The notes: a model not told the origin generated them from the sequence alone. DNA of 64,000 nucleotides from Capitulum mitella (GCA_030062745.1 CP099841.1:19347398-19411397); one strand, 5' to 3'; positions 1 through 11,521 are shown, counted from the stretch's first letter. Program-made: numbers and translations.

Positions 1-352
1 CCATCGGTGCGCTTATTATGCTATCAGTAAATACTCAAAAGATACTGAAAGTGGGGTAATACTGCCGCTGGAGTTTATAGACCTCATGACTTCTCAGCTC
101 ACGCCATGCACATGCACGCAAGCATGTAAACACAAAAACCTCTCCCTAGCTGAATGGTTCCTCATTGAAGCACAATGCTTCGTACGGGGAAACGTCTGCA
201 TGTCCAAATTGCTTCAACAAAATGCCAGTATGGCGCAAGAAACGCGTACACGCCCAATCACCCAATCAGGACACGTTCCCTCGCCAGTGTCACGCGACGA
301 CTTTCCGACAAACGGCAGCGGCGCAACCACAGGCGCCCTGCCAACTACCGAC

Positions 353-549
353 CTGATCACACTCGAAGACGGCCTCGAACAGGCTCTGCTCGACGTCGGC
401 CAGGCCCAGATAGGCCACCTTCTGCTGGGCGTGGAAGCTCTCCAGCACCTGCCAGAGCGGCAGCAGCTGCTGCACGCTCATCTCGTCCCACGGCGTCGGG
501 TTGGAGAGCACGATCGCCTCGATCTGCGTCACGGCCAGCTCCGTCAGCG
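353..549 (-). CDS. GCLM: GCLM coding exon 4
   Basis: 197 nt; after completing the split codon it reads ALTELAVTQIEAIVLSNPTP and continues through QQLLPLWQVLESF and KVAYLGLADVEQSLFEAVFE, the most conserved part of the protein (human QPYWEELE, KIVAIGTSDLDKTLLEQLY). The acceptor is GTCGGCAG| and the donor ATCAG|GTCGGT. The next exon would supply the VxPxxNQVN segment and is outside the window. Confidence 0.85.
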
Positions 550-3485
550 CTGCCGACAGACGGCGCCGCCGTCACGTGACGCCCGGCCCGGGCCGACGCC
601 GGACGGCCAGCGACAGGCGGCCAGAGCCAGACTTCACGCGTGCCCAACACAGAACGCATCCCGTTCGGTGGCCCAAACTAAGTGCGAGAAGCATGCCCCT
701 CAGCAAGTATCCTCTCACGTAGACGTCATCGAGGCACAACCCGTCCGTGCAGGGGAGTCAGAGTCAGAGACTGCCGTACTCTGACCCGTCCGTGCAGGGG
801 AGTGGCAACGTAATGGAGGAACGCACCAACCAGCGAGGATCCGGTACCGCGACAAGAAAGAGCTCGCGCAGCCTCCGATCTCCCGCCCGGCAAATGAACA
901 CATAATCTTACGTTTCGAAGGACGCCCGGAGTAGTTCGGTTCACGGCCCGACTTTCGAGGCGGCAGTCAAACACATAAAAAAGGTGACGAACGGGCCTAA
1001 TATCACGACAGGTTAGCCCGAATGAGAAAGTCGCCGGCAGACGCCACCGGGTTTGTTGGGTCTGACAGTATGAATGCATCAAATGTAAGCAGAACAAATC
1101 ATACCAAACTCCACCGGATACCGCTGGAATTTACCGAGAAAAAAAACAAACGACACAAAACAAGACCACACTACACCATGAGTCTGTAATGGCAATTTTG
1201 CTCAGTAGGTGGAGAGGCTGGAAATTTGCTTTTTGGTCTTGGTGTCGGAGTACAATTTTTCTTTTGGAGCACAAAATTTTGCGGGAAATAATACCGGTCT
1301 ACGCTGGCGTTCTTTGAGTGAGTCACGTATGACATCATACCTGCTTCTTACGGAATAAAGACAGTCTCATTTGCCTGCAGAGTTAGAAATTTGGCCACAT
1401 GATTAAAGTGTAGGTTTTTGATGGAGGCAGAAGATCACACTTTTGAGGTACAAAATGTTTTTCGAGCACAAATTTTCTGGTGTTACACAACCTCAAAAAA
1501 TAACACCTTTTCCAACCGTAATAGGTAGTGATCAAATTGTTTCGTAGTATACCGAAGTATAAGGGTTTGAAGTTGTAAGTCCGAAGTTATAAGATCCCGG
1601 CATGACCTGAGGTTTATGCCTCGTTCTTTACGCCTAACGCCCCTCACTAATCCCACTGATGACGGTACGTCAAGTCGTGACGGAATATTCAGGCTTTTTA
1701 TAACGTCAAACCCTTACATTCACGTATACTCCGAAACGACTTCATCAAACGACACCAGCTGGAGCCGTACCACCCAAACAACATAACAGATTAGACAGGA
1801 CTATAACACACCCGACAATACCAGACCACGCCAGGCAGGACCAGAAACGACCAGACCACATCAGCGGAGAAGTAGACAAGACCACGTCACACTGGTCAGC
1901 ACCAGCCCACCACCCACGACAAGATCAGGCCTAACCAGAACCAGCAGGCCGCACCGCAGCGCGGGACGACTCGGTACCTCGCTCCACGGCGTGGCGCACC
2001 GCCTCGGCGTTCAGACCGCCGGGGAACACCTTGACCGTGATGCTGAGCGGCTCGCGCTCCTCGTCACCCAGGCTGACGCTGTAGCACGGGCACGGCACCG
2101 CCATCTGTCCAGCACGGAACAAAACAGTAATACTTGTCCACAACGTCGAGTCGAGTCCACAGACGGCACACGAGAGCCCCAATTACGATCAGGTTCTGCT
2201 GATCGACAGGGATGGGACGTTTCGTTCGCCACGACGTTCGTTTCGTGTGTCTGAACCGAAGCATACAACCATACTGCTTACATAAAAAAGGATGGACAGT
2301 ACTGCACATACTGGTATTGCTTGTCGGGTCACAAGATTTAGAGCTCACCACAACTGATGACTGATCCAGCTCGTCCTTCACGGGCCTGTATATGTCCAGC
2401 ATATGCTCCAGAGAAGAGATCAGCTGAAATTGCAAGACACTATGTCAACATCAGACACTCGAACACAGCTTTCTTTTCGACATTTGCCAGAGTGCTAATA
2501 ATGTACCAGGCAGCATGACAACTGAAAGAAAATCAACAAAAAAGGCATGATGCTGCCAAAAAGGTTACTTTACACATCACAGAGCACAAATTCAAATGCC
2601 TTGGAAAATGTAAGGACTGAAGCAAGACAACGTGAAAGCTTTCTCAAACTCATTTCACTAAGTGACGCTCATATTTCATAAGCCTGAAGACTGCTCAGTT
2701 GCACACACTCATGCTCAACTAAAATTATAAAAAAAGACAAAAATTTAGATAGCTGTACAAGAAAACTATATGCATACAAATAATGAGTTTAATGAAGGTG
2801 TCAGTGAAGTATTAAGTCCTAGAATTTTGTCACCCACCTAAGGAACATCAATAGGATGTCCCTCGCTTAAAAGGAATGCTCCACCAGTAATATGTGTTAC
2901 AAACTGAGATGATGCTTACAGTGTCATAAGTTAATTTCTAGTACACATTGCATCTCAAAACCAAATAATTATAGTATCTCATAACAATATCCAGTGGAAT
3001 TTCCTGTGACAAAACACATTTTGGTATTTCTAGACATTCATCAAACAAGGAATGGCCATTCATCGCCAATGCCATCGGCGACATTTTTTTTGGAATAACA
3101 CAATAAATGCCAAGTTCACCGAAGTGGAACATATTCTTCATTTAACCTACCACCATGTATCTTCTTGTTTCCTACATAAAACTTAACATCACACATGGCA
3201 TAGCCAAAACGAAAGTGTGACTTACAAACGTGTTAAGAGTCGGACACCAAGCCCGCTTCATTGTTTTTCACGTCTTGAATCATTGAGTGAGCATGTCCTC
3301 CAGAGGAGAGCCAACAGCGGCAGGCGGCCGACCCCCACGGCACCCACCTCCGCGGTGCTGCCCTGTCCCGCCCGGCGCCGCACGCCCCGCATGGAGATGA
3401 CGTTGCCGGTCGACATGGTGACACTGGTGCAGGCGTCGCCGATAGCTAGCGGCTCGCCGCGAGAGCTACACGGTCCGCCACCCAT
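353..3485 (-). CDS. GCLM: Glutamate-cysteine ligase modifier (regulatory) subunit, 5' four coding exons, partial
   Basis: Four minus-strand exons join with consistent phases (46, 25, 42 and 65 codons). The product aligns by eye with animal GCLM: STGNVISMRG matches the conserved TGN(L/I) near the N-terminus, PLSITVKVF matches the KVSAKLF strand, and AVTQIEAIVLSNP plus LLPLWQVLESF match the aldo-keto-reductase-like core (LDSVIIASPP and LQPYWEELE in human). GCLM binds the catalytic subunit GCLC in the cytosol and lowers its Km for glutamate in the first step of glutathione synthesis. The C-terminal third (the human NSNQVNL-CCV and QLLTHND regions) is absent, so further exons must lie left of position 353. 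The start is taken as the ATG at 3485; a second in-frame ATG (MSTGN) is possible. In animals the gene is typically NRF2/CncC-regulated. Identification is strong; exon ends are from splice-site inspection. Confidence 0.85.
550..1977 (-). other. GCLM intron 3
   Basis: Intron of 1428 bp without convincing coding potential. It contains a 20-bp direct repeat (starting ACCCGTCCGTGC) at 739-758 and 784-803, and a degenerate GACCAGACCAC-type short repeat at about 1790-1910. Confidence 0.6.
1978..2104 (-). CDS. GCLM: GCLM coding exon 3
   Basis: 127 nt, phase 0 in and phase 1 out. Translation starts MAVPCPCYSVSLGDEERE and contains PLSITVKVFPGG, the family's first core beta strand. The acceptor is TGGACAG| and the donor CGAG|GTACCG. 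The split alanine codon is completed by exon 4, which supports the boundary. Confidence 0.8.
2349..2423 (-). CDS. GCLM: GCLM coding exon 2
   Basis: 25 codons between an ATTTCAG acceptor and a GTG|GTGAGC donor, phase 0 at both ends. Translation begins LISSLEHMLD, so that joined to exon 1 it reads STAE-LISSLEHML, resembling the (T/S)xEL(I/H)xxL segment of the family. The low conservation of the remainder is normal for this part of GCLM. Confidence 0.7.
2424..3347 (-). other. GCLM intron 1
   Basis: 924-bp A+T-rich intron between exons 1 and 2. No coding or repeat structure seen. Confidence 0.6.
3348..3485 (-). CDS. GCLM: GCLM coding exon 1
   Basis: 46 codons from the ATG at 3485 to a strong GAG|GTGGGT donor, ending in phase 0. 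It includes STGNVISMRGVRR, aligning with the conserved TGNLLNWGRLRKK block of vertebrate GCLM. A good acceptor (pyrimidine tract, then CTGCAG) lies 17 nt before the ATG with the exon edge at 3502, so an upstream non-coding exon is likely. The first ~22 residues are Gly/Ser-rich and unconserved. Confidence 0.75.
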
Positions 3486-3988
3486 CGCGCCAACGTTCCT
3501 GTCTGCAGGGGGGAAGGAGTGGCATTAACTGCAGGGAACATTGCCAGGACCACTGAAGGATACCTGAAAAGCCAGGTGATTTCATGGCACAAGTCATATG
3601 ACCTTTGCAGCCTGGAAGCACCAGCTATATCTCTGGCTCCTTTCCCAGCACTGCAGAAGTGATCACCATGGATGAATGTATACCTTGATGAAGATGACCT
3701 TAAATCCACTCTGCCTTCTTCCCACGAATGATATGCTCTGTTGCTGGGAAATAAACTCATTTGCCAAGCTGAATAAAATCTGGCAAAAGACCCAAATTTA
3801 ATGTAAAAAAGAAAAATGTCACAACTTTTCAACAGATGCAACATACATTGCAAAAACACATTGTGATGGGCACTTCACAAGTCAAAATATCCTAGTGATT
3901 CCACACCAATAACACATGATATGCTAAAATATTGTAAACATACAGCAAAACACATTTTAGAAGTACTGTACACAATGAGATGGTTTAA

Positions 3989-5185
3989 CCCTATTCCCAG
4001 CAGGGGGGGCGAATCCGCCCCCTCTGGCTTTTTGCTTGCCAATTCCAGGGTTTTTAGTGTAGCTTCACAAAACTTGGTCAATTTTCCTAGACTATTCTTT
4101 CTATGTACTGTGACAAAATTTCAAAATTCTGTTTTGCTCAGGGACGGAGCCAGGGACATTTTTGGGAGGCACCTCAGGCCAATTTTGGCCCTGTTGAGGG
4201 TAAAAGGAAAATGACTGCCAAAAATAGCATTTTTAAGATGGAACTTAAAATTTTATATGGATGCATAGCTAAATAGTTGGGGAACGTGCAAATACAATTT
4301 TGTTCATCTGAAGTCACTTTACAAGGTCAGGTCAAGGTCAAAAGTCAAAATTTGGTTTTATAGTAGTAATTTTCGCACTATTTTTTGAAATGCCAAACCC
4401 AGAATATATGTGATGTAGAAGGGTGCCCTCTACTTGTGTATTACATTTCCACTCAATATCATGTTGGGTCACAGAGCTATGACCTAAAATGTCAGTCCAT
4501 GTGTCCTGTATCACAATCGCCATAAAATTGAACTTCTGAAACAGAGTGAATTAAAATGATTGAAGAAATTTACAGATAATATTTAATGCACACAAGATCA
4601 TTCCAGGTGATTCTGGGGTCACTGGAGGTCATTTAAGGTCAAAGGTCACAAGTTGATCTGAAGAGCATGTGACCATGACAGTTCTCCCTTTTCCATGTCC
4701 CTGGCACCACCTATGCTAACATTATACAAACATTGTAATATGATTCACACTTGCTTAGCATAACATGACCAGCAGAAGCCAAAAAGTGCTTTCTGCCTTT
4801 TTTCTCCATTCATTTGTTGAAAAACTAATCCTCCTATTTTTGAAACCCTGTGAATGCCTATGAATTTTCCCAAAATTTCAAATGTGCATATTAAAAGTAA
4901 AGTTCCCATCCAGAATCTCTCCATTTGTGTCCATTTTATTGAAATCAGTCCATAAACAACAGAGTTATAAGAAATCCAAAAGTACCCCCCACTTTGATAT
5001 TTTTGCTTCCTGTGTCCACCCTTTTCAAAATTTTAGAAGTTTTTTTAAAAATGCAGTTCACGTCATGGAAAACTGATTGTTGTTTGTTGCAATAAAATGC
5101 AATGTATAGTTCTCGAGATCTCATGGGGGCCGAGTCACCCCCCTGCCGGAAATTGACCATACCGTCTAGCCCTCCAGGAATAGGG
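3989..5185. mobile_element. piggyBac-like non-autonomous element (1.2 kb) flanked by TTAA
   Basis: Both ends carry the inverted terminal motif CCCTATTCC directly inside a TTAA tetranucleotide (985-988 of the 3 kb block on the left, 5186-5189 on the right). That combination is diagnostic of piggyBac-superfamily target sites. Sub-terminal inverted motifs (GCAGGGGGG followed by GCCCCC) sit about 5 bp from the left end and about 30 bp from the right end, the asymmetric arrangement usual in this superfamily. No transposase reading frame is present. The interior contains several AGGTCA half-sites, including a perfect direct repeat AGGTCAAAGGTCA at 4636-4648. A segment at 4141-4710 with GGGACGGAGCCAGGG and TGTCCCTGG ends may be a nested second element. 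Confidence 0.7.
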
Positions 5186-5189
5186 TTAA

Positions 5190-5225
5190 AGTTTAAGAAG
5201 TTTAAGTTTAAGTTTAAAGATAGTC
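5190..5225. repeat. Short (TTTAAG)n-like repeat
   Basis: Five to six imperfect copies of GTTTAA/AAGTTTA directly following the right end of the piggyBac-like element. Confidence 0.6.
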
Positions 5226-5564
5226 AGATGTCTGCTATATGTAGTGAACAGGCTATGAATGCTATGAGAAGAGAGCAGAGTTCCACAAGGGGTTGTAAAT
5301 CTGTTTTGCCTTTAGTTTCCAGCTGGTATTATGACAGAAAACAGGGGCATATCCATATTCTAAAACAGCCTTTACAATGAAGACTTGCTAAAGCAAAATT
5401 TTCTGCCAAATCTTCTCTACTTCTCCAGCAGTCCGTTACAGATCTTTGAAACCCAAGCACATAAACCCAAATTCAGCAGGCCAGCACCAATAATGAACCG
5501 TGCCTGTATTTAGCTGCACACAAAGTGTCGAAGCCACTCAGAGTTGTGTGGAAACCTGACATAC

Positions 5565-5753
5565 CTTCAGATAGAACTTGACGTGTCCGGCTTTTACTGG
5601 CATGCACGTCTCTTCGCGCTCTAGCTCGCCACCGCAACTAGCGCCGACGAGTTGCTCTTTTAGTATTAGATGCGCTAAGTAAGCAGCAATGTCGATTTCG
5701 AATATGGAAGCCCTTTGAATACGGCAGCCAAAGGAAACTTCAAGTAGTGTCAT
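5565..5753 (-). CDS. Unrecognised candidate minus-strand exon (63 codons)
   Basis: Open frame from an ATG at 5753 (MTLLEVSFGCRIQRASIFEI...) to a strong CTGAAG|GTATGT donor at 5565/5564. Composition looks protein-like (CGGELEREETCMPVKAGHV) rather than low-complexity, but I recognise no family. It lies upstream of GCLM on the same strand; joined to the GCLM acceptor at 3502 it would be out of frame with the GCLM ATG, so it cannot be an N-terminal extension but could be a leader exon. It may equally be a decayed gene together with the open frames at 5825-6160. Confidence 0.2.
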
Positions 5754-5824
5754 TTTACTTCAAAAAATGTTTTACTCTAACCACCGGGAGATTTTCGATC
5801 CCATGTTGTGGATAAACTACTTAC

Positions 5825-6161
5825 GATGGGGCCACTGGGTTTATTTCAGAATCAGCAGTCCGTGGTGTTTCGGGGTCACGGCCATCGGTAAGCCAAATAA
5901 TCCACTCCGATGCCCGCAGCTTCTATTCCATGGGCTATTCTTGCAGGAGCAAGACCATGACATTGGCATGTAGTGCTTTATCATTCCATTGGGATCCGTC
6001 CGAGTGCAGTTTTCCAGGACATGTTATGTCGCTATCGGAAAAAACTGCAGAAAGCATCTTTTCAAGACACACATAAGATCCAGTTAGAGCGCCACAAATA
6101 ATTAGATTTGAATCTCTTATCTTCAAGCGACATCTCTTAGCGGAACTTTCAAAACTCATTG
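5825..6161 (-). pseudogene. Possible decayed coding sequence, unrecognised
   Basis: Minus-strand frame beginning MSFESSAKRCRLKIRD (ATG near 6161), with cysteine pairs (IICGAL, YVCLEK, ITCPGK), runs to a stop near 5935. After two close in-frame stops it continues as about 30 further protein-like residues (LRASEWIIWLTDGRD...) to a strong donor (ATC|GTAAGT) at 5825. No family recognised. The two stops suggest a relic, or two exons with an unseen junction. Confidence 0.2.
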
Positions 6162-6424
6162 TTGCTGTGCGAATGCGATGCACTACGTGAACGTCTGGGT
6201 GCCCCCAAACAAGGAAGATTCCCTGTTTGGCCTCAGCACTCTGCTTAACAAATCTGCTCAACGAAAGGTCGTTTGTGTAACCTTTTTTGCAGCCAGACAC
6301 TTATCAGAACGTTTGCGAATGACTGCATGGTTCATGCCAGCAGCTGCATGCGGTTGCGGGCGGGTGCTGCGTACGTGTGAAATCAGCAAGGGCGACCTTC
6401 CGGGAAAGCATGGACAGACAGAGA

Positions 6425-6515
6425 ACTCTGTATGTAACCATCTCCCTGAACATCTCCGTAGTCTTCAAAGCCCCTTAAATCTCTTTAAATCTGTCTTATT
6501 CCCTCAGTTGCTGTC
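6425..6515 (+). pseudogene. Possible relic of a non-LTR retrotransposon reverse transcriptase C-terminus
   Basis: The plus-strand frame reads CNHLPEHLRSLQSPLNLFKS, closely resembling the WNxLPxxLRxxxSLxxFKxxL motif found at the C-terminal end of many jockey/RTE-type reverse transcriptases. No RT catalytic core is nearby, so only a short 3' relic can be claimed. Confidence 0.3.
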
Positions 6516-6790
6516 GATGCAGGGCAAAGGGACGTTGCTGCCAGTGGATGGCCACAAACGTCTTCATACTCCGGGTATCCTGTGTATTTTGAATAGTGCA
6601 CAAACCAGTGTGCACACTTTCTGTGCATAAAGAAAAGCGCAAGTTGTGGGTGGAATTATTTCACACCATGGAGAATCTGTGCGAATGGCGCAGTTAGTTC
6701 TGGGAAAGTTTAAATACTTGGACATTTTACTCATCAACTGTACACCATCGGTGTCTCTTCCTGCGAAGGCACTCACCTATGTGCTGCAAG

Positions 6791-7056
6791 CAGGCACGTA
6801 GTCAGGATTTCCCTGGGAGGGGGGAAATGTCAAATTTTGTCATATGCCACTGGCATATGGCGAAATTAATAGGAAAAGGCGGCAATTTGATTTAACTGAT
6901 CTCATATTTAACCCACAGGGATACATATAATGTTTGCTTTTACAACATATATTTGATCACTATTCCGTATTCGTGAGAAATCACTTTATGCCTGGTGTAG
7001 ACCGCTTGGCTCAGGGGGGGGCATGGCCCCCATGGCCCCCCTTGGCTGAGTCCCTG
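6791..7056. mobile_element. Decayed MITE (about 266 bp)
   Basis: The left end CAGGCACGTAGTCAGG and the reverse complement of the right end, CAGGGACTCAGCCAAGG, are imperfect inverted repeats, each followed inward by a G-rich run (GGGAGGGGGG on the left, GGGGGGCC on the right). No coding capacity. A similar left end (GTGACGTAGCCAGG) occurs at 48648, suggesting a dispersed family. Confidence 0.4.
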
Positions 7057-9540
7057 GCCGCAAAAGGTCTGCATCCATCGACCGACGTACGGTGTCCAGT
7101 ACGCGATGCGTCAGATGACGTGTAAATCTTGGTTGGACTTGATGACTTACAATCCCTATAGTGTACCTCTGAGGGCTCCCAACTCGGAACGGAACAGTGC
7201 CTTGACTTGACTCGTCCCTGGTCTCGGGTGCAGCTCTTGACGGACAACAGTGTCATGTGCTCACTGCGACATGTATTAACAGAGCCATAGAACGTGCAGA
7301 TACCTAAGTTAGACAGATGTTCTACAGACATTAAGGGCAATTCAGCACATTTAAAGGCTCACAGATGCACTACAAAACACCACATACGACCTCACGTAAA
7401 TCTGTGAACAGTGGGACAAACATTAACAGGTCAGAAAGTAAGGGACAGTTTATCAGATAGCATTACACACAGGGTCCAGACAACCAGTTAGTCGGTGCCT
7501 CTAAAGGCATAGCGAATTGCACTTCGCACCACTGGCTGGATATCTGAGAGGAGACCTGGGAAAGGTGGGCGACCAAATAGTTACTGAGACCCAGAGACGG
7601 CCGCGGTCCCGCAGCACGGATCAGACCAGACCAGACCAGTATGGAACTTCGCCCCGTCTCTGTCCTCTCTAACTCAGATAGTGGAAGTGTGACTGGGCGG
7701 CTGGTGCTGGCTCCGGCAGTGGTCTGGCATTTGTCGTGGTCCTCGCCCCGGACTCTCGCCTGAGCTTGGACTACCCGGCCTTTATGCATCCCCAAAGATA
7801 GAGTCCTTGGCAACCCGCTTGCGCGTCGTTCGGGGCGTGCTTGCATCGGATAACGGGGGTGGCGGTATTCAGGGCGATCGCACTCTGGCCGTGCCAGAAG
7901 GCGTGTTTACTGACGCCGCTGCCAGACTGTTTTATGACGGCCATTGTCGAGTGATGCCGCCGGCGACAGTTTTACGGCCTTTCCTCCGGCCGCGCCCGGC
8001 GAGCGCCGGTGACCGCTCGGTGAGCGCCCGGCGGCAACTCACAGACGGTGAGATGACGTCCAGCGCCCCGCTTCCACCATACCGCGCTATTTTTAACAAC
8101 ACCACGGCGCCATTGGCATTGGTAATAACAATTGCCCAAGAACGTGGCCGGCATTTGCCACATGTCCCGCATTAAGGCAAGTGTTAAATGGAAACAGTGA
8201 CCACAAAGTTTCATGACTCCCTCACCCAGGAGCGGAACTTCCGGAAGTTAATAGAGATATAAATGCCATATCCAACCCCATTCTTTCCATGCATTGCCAA
8301 AGGCATGATATTACTTGCTTCGTTTAGGCAGTGCATGACATACCATGAACGCCAAAGGCGTAATATTAATTTCGTCGCTAAAATCATCATCTTATTTTAG
8401 CGTCCCTATCCAAGCCCTCATCCCTATTTGCAAAGCTACTGCGTTTATTACCGAAGTACCCGCCTATAACGTTGCAGTACACAAGATGTTTGCCACAGTC
8501 CAATGCAATAGCAAGCTATCAGAGTTGCGTTTAAATGTTCTGTACACAGAACCAGCCGGCGCATGAAACCTACGACAATGGCCATTGCCGCAACAATCTG
8601 TATTTATTTTCCAAACATTTTTAACAACACTACGATCAATGGCATATATTTAACACTATAAGCACGCAGCCACTGTCATGCAACAAATGCAAAAATAGAA
8701 AAAAGACCTTAAAGATTGTAGAGTTCCGCTTCTTTCATCTAGGGCTCAATTTCCGTTAATAGTTATATCCATAAAAGTCCGCGCCGACATTTGGAAAGGT
8801 TTTCTGCGCACGTCCAGCTTTCAAAACTTACCTCTTACCTTGGTAGTCCACGACAGCTGAGCAAAATCTTCAGTTATGCCTGATTGCTGCCGAAAATTGC
8901 ACGTACCTCTACAATTTCGGCAGTTGAACACTGGCAGTCTGCTCACCTGCTCAGTCACTGTCCCTCAGTGCAGAGCCCAGACAGGGGAGGTGTCGCCACC
9001 ATTGCGCCTAGTCTTGTGAAGCTGCGACACCGAGTTTGCCCCGTGTGGTAAGACGCAGGGAGAAACCGCCTCTTTCTTTTTTGTCCTCTTTCTTTCATGA
9101 GTCAAAGTGTGATCTGCCAGATTATTGACGCGCTGAATACAGGATCCCCGATTTGTGCAGCCATTGCACTTAAGTAAACTGTACTTTACGTAAGTCCCTC
9201 ATTAATTAATACGAACATCTGAGACTTCTGCACAGAATACGGTGGGAAAATTACGGGGAACAGCGGCTGCCAAACACTGGCATCATAAAAGGCGAGGCAT
9301 TGTTATTAGTCGTGCAGCAAATCGCACTGTTCTTTTTGTATAAAAGTAGCTGTGACTAGAGAAAATGAACACTTTTCTGTTCCGTTTTTCGTACGTAGGC
9401 TAAATAGACATCCTTTCCTCTGTTATGTCACGAGTTGCTGAACAACGTTCGTTTCAGTCATTTTGCGCATGCGTGTCCGCAGGTATAGGCTTGGTAAGAT
9501 ATTTTCCCCGATTGATTTTATCTTAGTCTGTCGGCGTGAT
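7057..9540. other. Intergenic DNA, no gene recognised
   Basis: Mixed composition. A G+C-rich stretch at about 7600-8060 has overlapping spurious open frames in several phases. A perfect antioxidant-response-element match lies at 8948-8958. No exon, RNA gene or clear repeat seen. Confidence 0.5.
8948..8958 (-). promoter_or_regulatory. Match to antioxidant response element (RTGACnnnGCR)
   Basis: The minus strand reads GTGACTGAGCA, a full match to the NRF2/CncC-type ARE consensus. It lies on the upstream side of GCLM, about 5.5 kb from its start codon. A motif this short also occurs by chance every few tens of kilobases, so this is suggestive only. Confidence 0.25.
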
Positions 9541-10090
9541 GTTGTCAATATGCTTGGAAACCTTGTGCCTGGGTAGCCATTTTTATTCCTTATGATACAT
9601 TATATCAAGCTGTTATATTTCATTTTACAGTAACATTTCGAAACGGAGGTTTGAGACAAATCTCATATCTGCAAATTCCGGCCAAGGTAATTTGCAAGGA
9701 CGTCATTTCATCGAATTTCGGAAATCGCCTTTACTTCAATATAACAATACTCCCAATAAAATACACACAGTAAAACAAAATAATACGGAATCGGCGAAAT
9801 TTTATCAATATCCTGTGGAATCTTGTGCATGGGTACCTTGTGCATGGGTAGTCATCTTTATGCTTTATAATATATAGTGATTCCAGTTTACTTTTCCGCA
9901 GCATCCGTAGGACGTCTCTTGGGATGATATCTAGAGCATTCTAATTTACGGTAGCATTTCAAAACAGAGTTCTAAGACAAATTTCGTAACTTGAAAAATC
10001 CGGCCAAGGTAGCACCTTGAAGGATGTCGTTTCATCGTAAGTCGGAAATCGTCTGTACTTTAATGTAACAGTACTGTGCTCCTGCATTTT
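9540..10090. repeat. Diverged tandem duplication (unit about 320 bp)
   Basis: The block containing AACATTTCGAAAC and TTCCGGCCAAGGTA at about 9630-9760 recurs in diverged form as AGCATTTCAAAAC and ATCCGGCCAAGGTA at about 9952-10080. The CTTGTGCCTGGGTAGCCATTTT segment at 9563 recurs at about 9820-9860. Two copies, roughly three-quarters identical by eye. Confidence 0.55.
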
Positions 10091-10099
10091 GGGGCTAAG

Positions 10100-11160
10100 T
10101 TTAACCATTTCAAGAGAAGTGGGATATGCCGGCAAAAAATCGTCTTTTTGTAAAGGCAGAAGTCCCGTTTTCTGAATGTTTACCCGATATGTATTGGTTG
10201 GAATACGCTGCAAACGTTTCTGGAACGCGCATGAAGTCCGCAACTGACAAAGTTAAGTCGAACGAGGTCAGCCTAGGTCAACACATTGACTCATATACAT
10301 TGGATGTTTGTGCCTAAAAACATTTTTGACGTAAGTCAAGCGGTGGGCACAGCCACAATGCAAAGGCATAATATTTAGCGTAAACTTGTTTTCCCGACAT
10401 CAAGGCTTGCCATTCCGACAACCAAAAATAAGGGTACTGAGGCAGTGCAGACTGTACAGAAAGAAGGTAAGGGTAAGGTTCGTATCAATTGTGGTCATAA
10501 TAATATGTATGTGGCCATACAATAACGTGAGAAGTACCAGGGTGTATATCCAAGCTTCAAAAGCACCGGACTAGCCCCACAATCCCAGTAGCAAAACAAA
10601 TCAATCCCAGTAAAACAATCCCAGTAAAAAAAAATAAAATAAAAAGGACCGAAAGCTCAGATGGTCTAAGGTTAATGACTCGGACGTTTCCGAAAAATCC
10701 GAGATGGTAGAATTTTTAACTTCTCATATGCTATCAACATGCCACTTTTCACCTCAGCCGGTAGATTTCAAAAAATGTTATGCCAGATGCGTGCTTTTGG
10801 AACATGTTAGTACGTGACCTATCCAAGGTCAATGACCCGAAATAACCCTGAGTTTAAAAATTGCAAAGAGTAAAAATGGCATATGAAAAGATGTCCAAAG
10901 TTTCGTATGCTTACACCTTTTCGTTTTTTGACTAGCCTCAGAAAACCGAAGGAGGTTCTCATCAGGAGTGTCGATTTGTATTCTCTCGAGGGGGCTCTGG
11001 CCCGCCCAATGTTGATTTGGATCCCTCCAATGTTGGTTTGAGCCCCTTCATTGCTTTCTGCCAGTTTGAAAGGGAATTGGGCAAAAATAACGAAAGAAAC
11101 GGCCACAGTAGATAAAAGATAGGCAGAAAGTAAAGACTAAGACTTAAAGTGTTGTATCTA
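10100..11160. other. Intergenic DNA, nothing recognised
   Basis: A+T-rich, with only short open frames and no convincing splice-bounded exon or repeat. Confidence 0.5.
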
Positions 11161-11169
11161 TCTTCCTAT

Positions 11170-11237
11170 CTTCTACCTACCTACCTACCTACCTACCTAC
11201 CTACATACATACATACATACATACATACATACATACA

Positions 11238-11273
<36 letters not shown>

Positions 11274-11280
11274 TATACAC
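11170..11280. repeat. Compound microsatellite (CTAC)n(CATA)n(TA)n
   Basis: About eight CTAC units pass directly into about fifteen ACAT units and a short TA run. Open frames through it (YLPTYLPTYIHTYIHT) are repeat artefacts. Confidence 0.95.
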
Positions 11281-11521
11281 AGACCTATACACATGGGATT
11301 TATTTGTCATCACATATGCATCGCAATTTTTTATTTGAAAAATGCTAGCAAAAAACTCAAAAATTTCCATTGATCAAAATAAAGTGGGCTAAATCCGTTG
11401 GGAAAACCCACATTTGGGCGGAGGTTCGGTTGTCGGGCCGACAGCTCGGTTCACCCAATCATTTCCAGAAATTGACGCCCCTGGTTCTCATGACCCCCGG
11501 CCAGGCGAAGGTTAAACGCGC

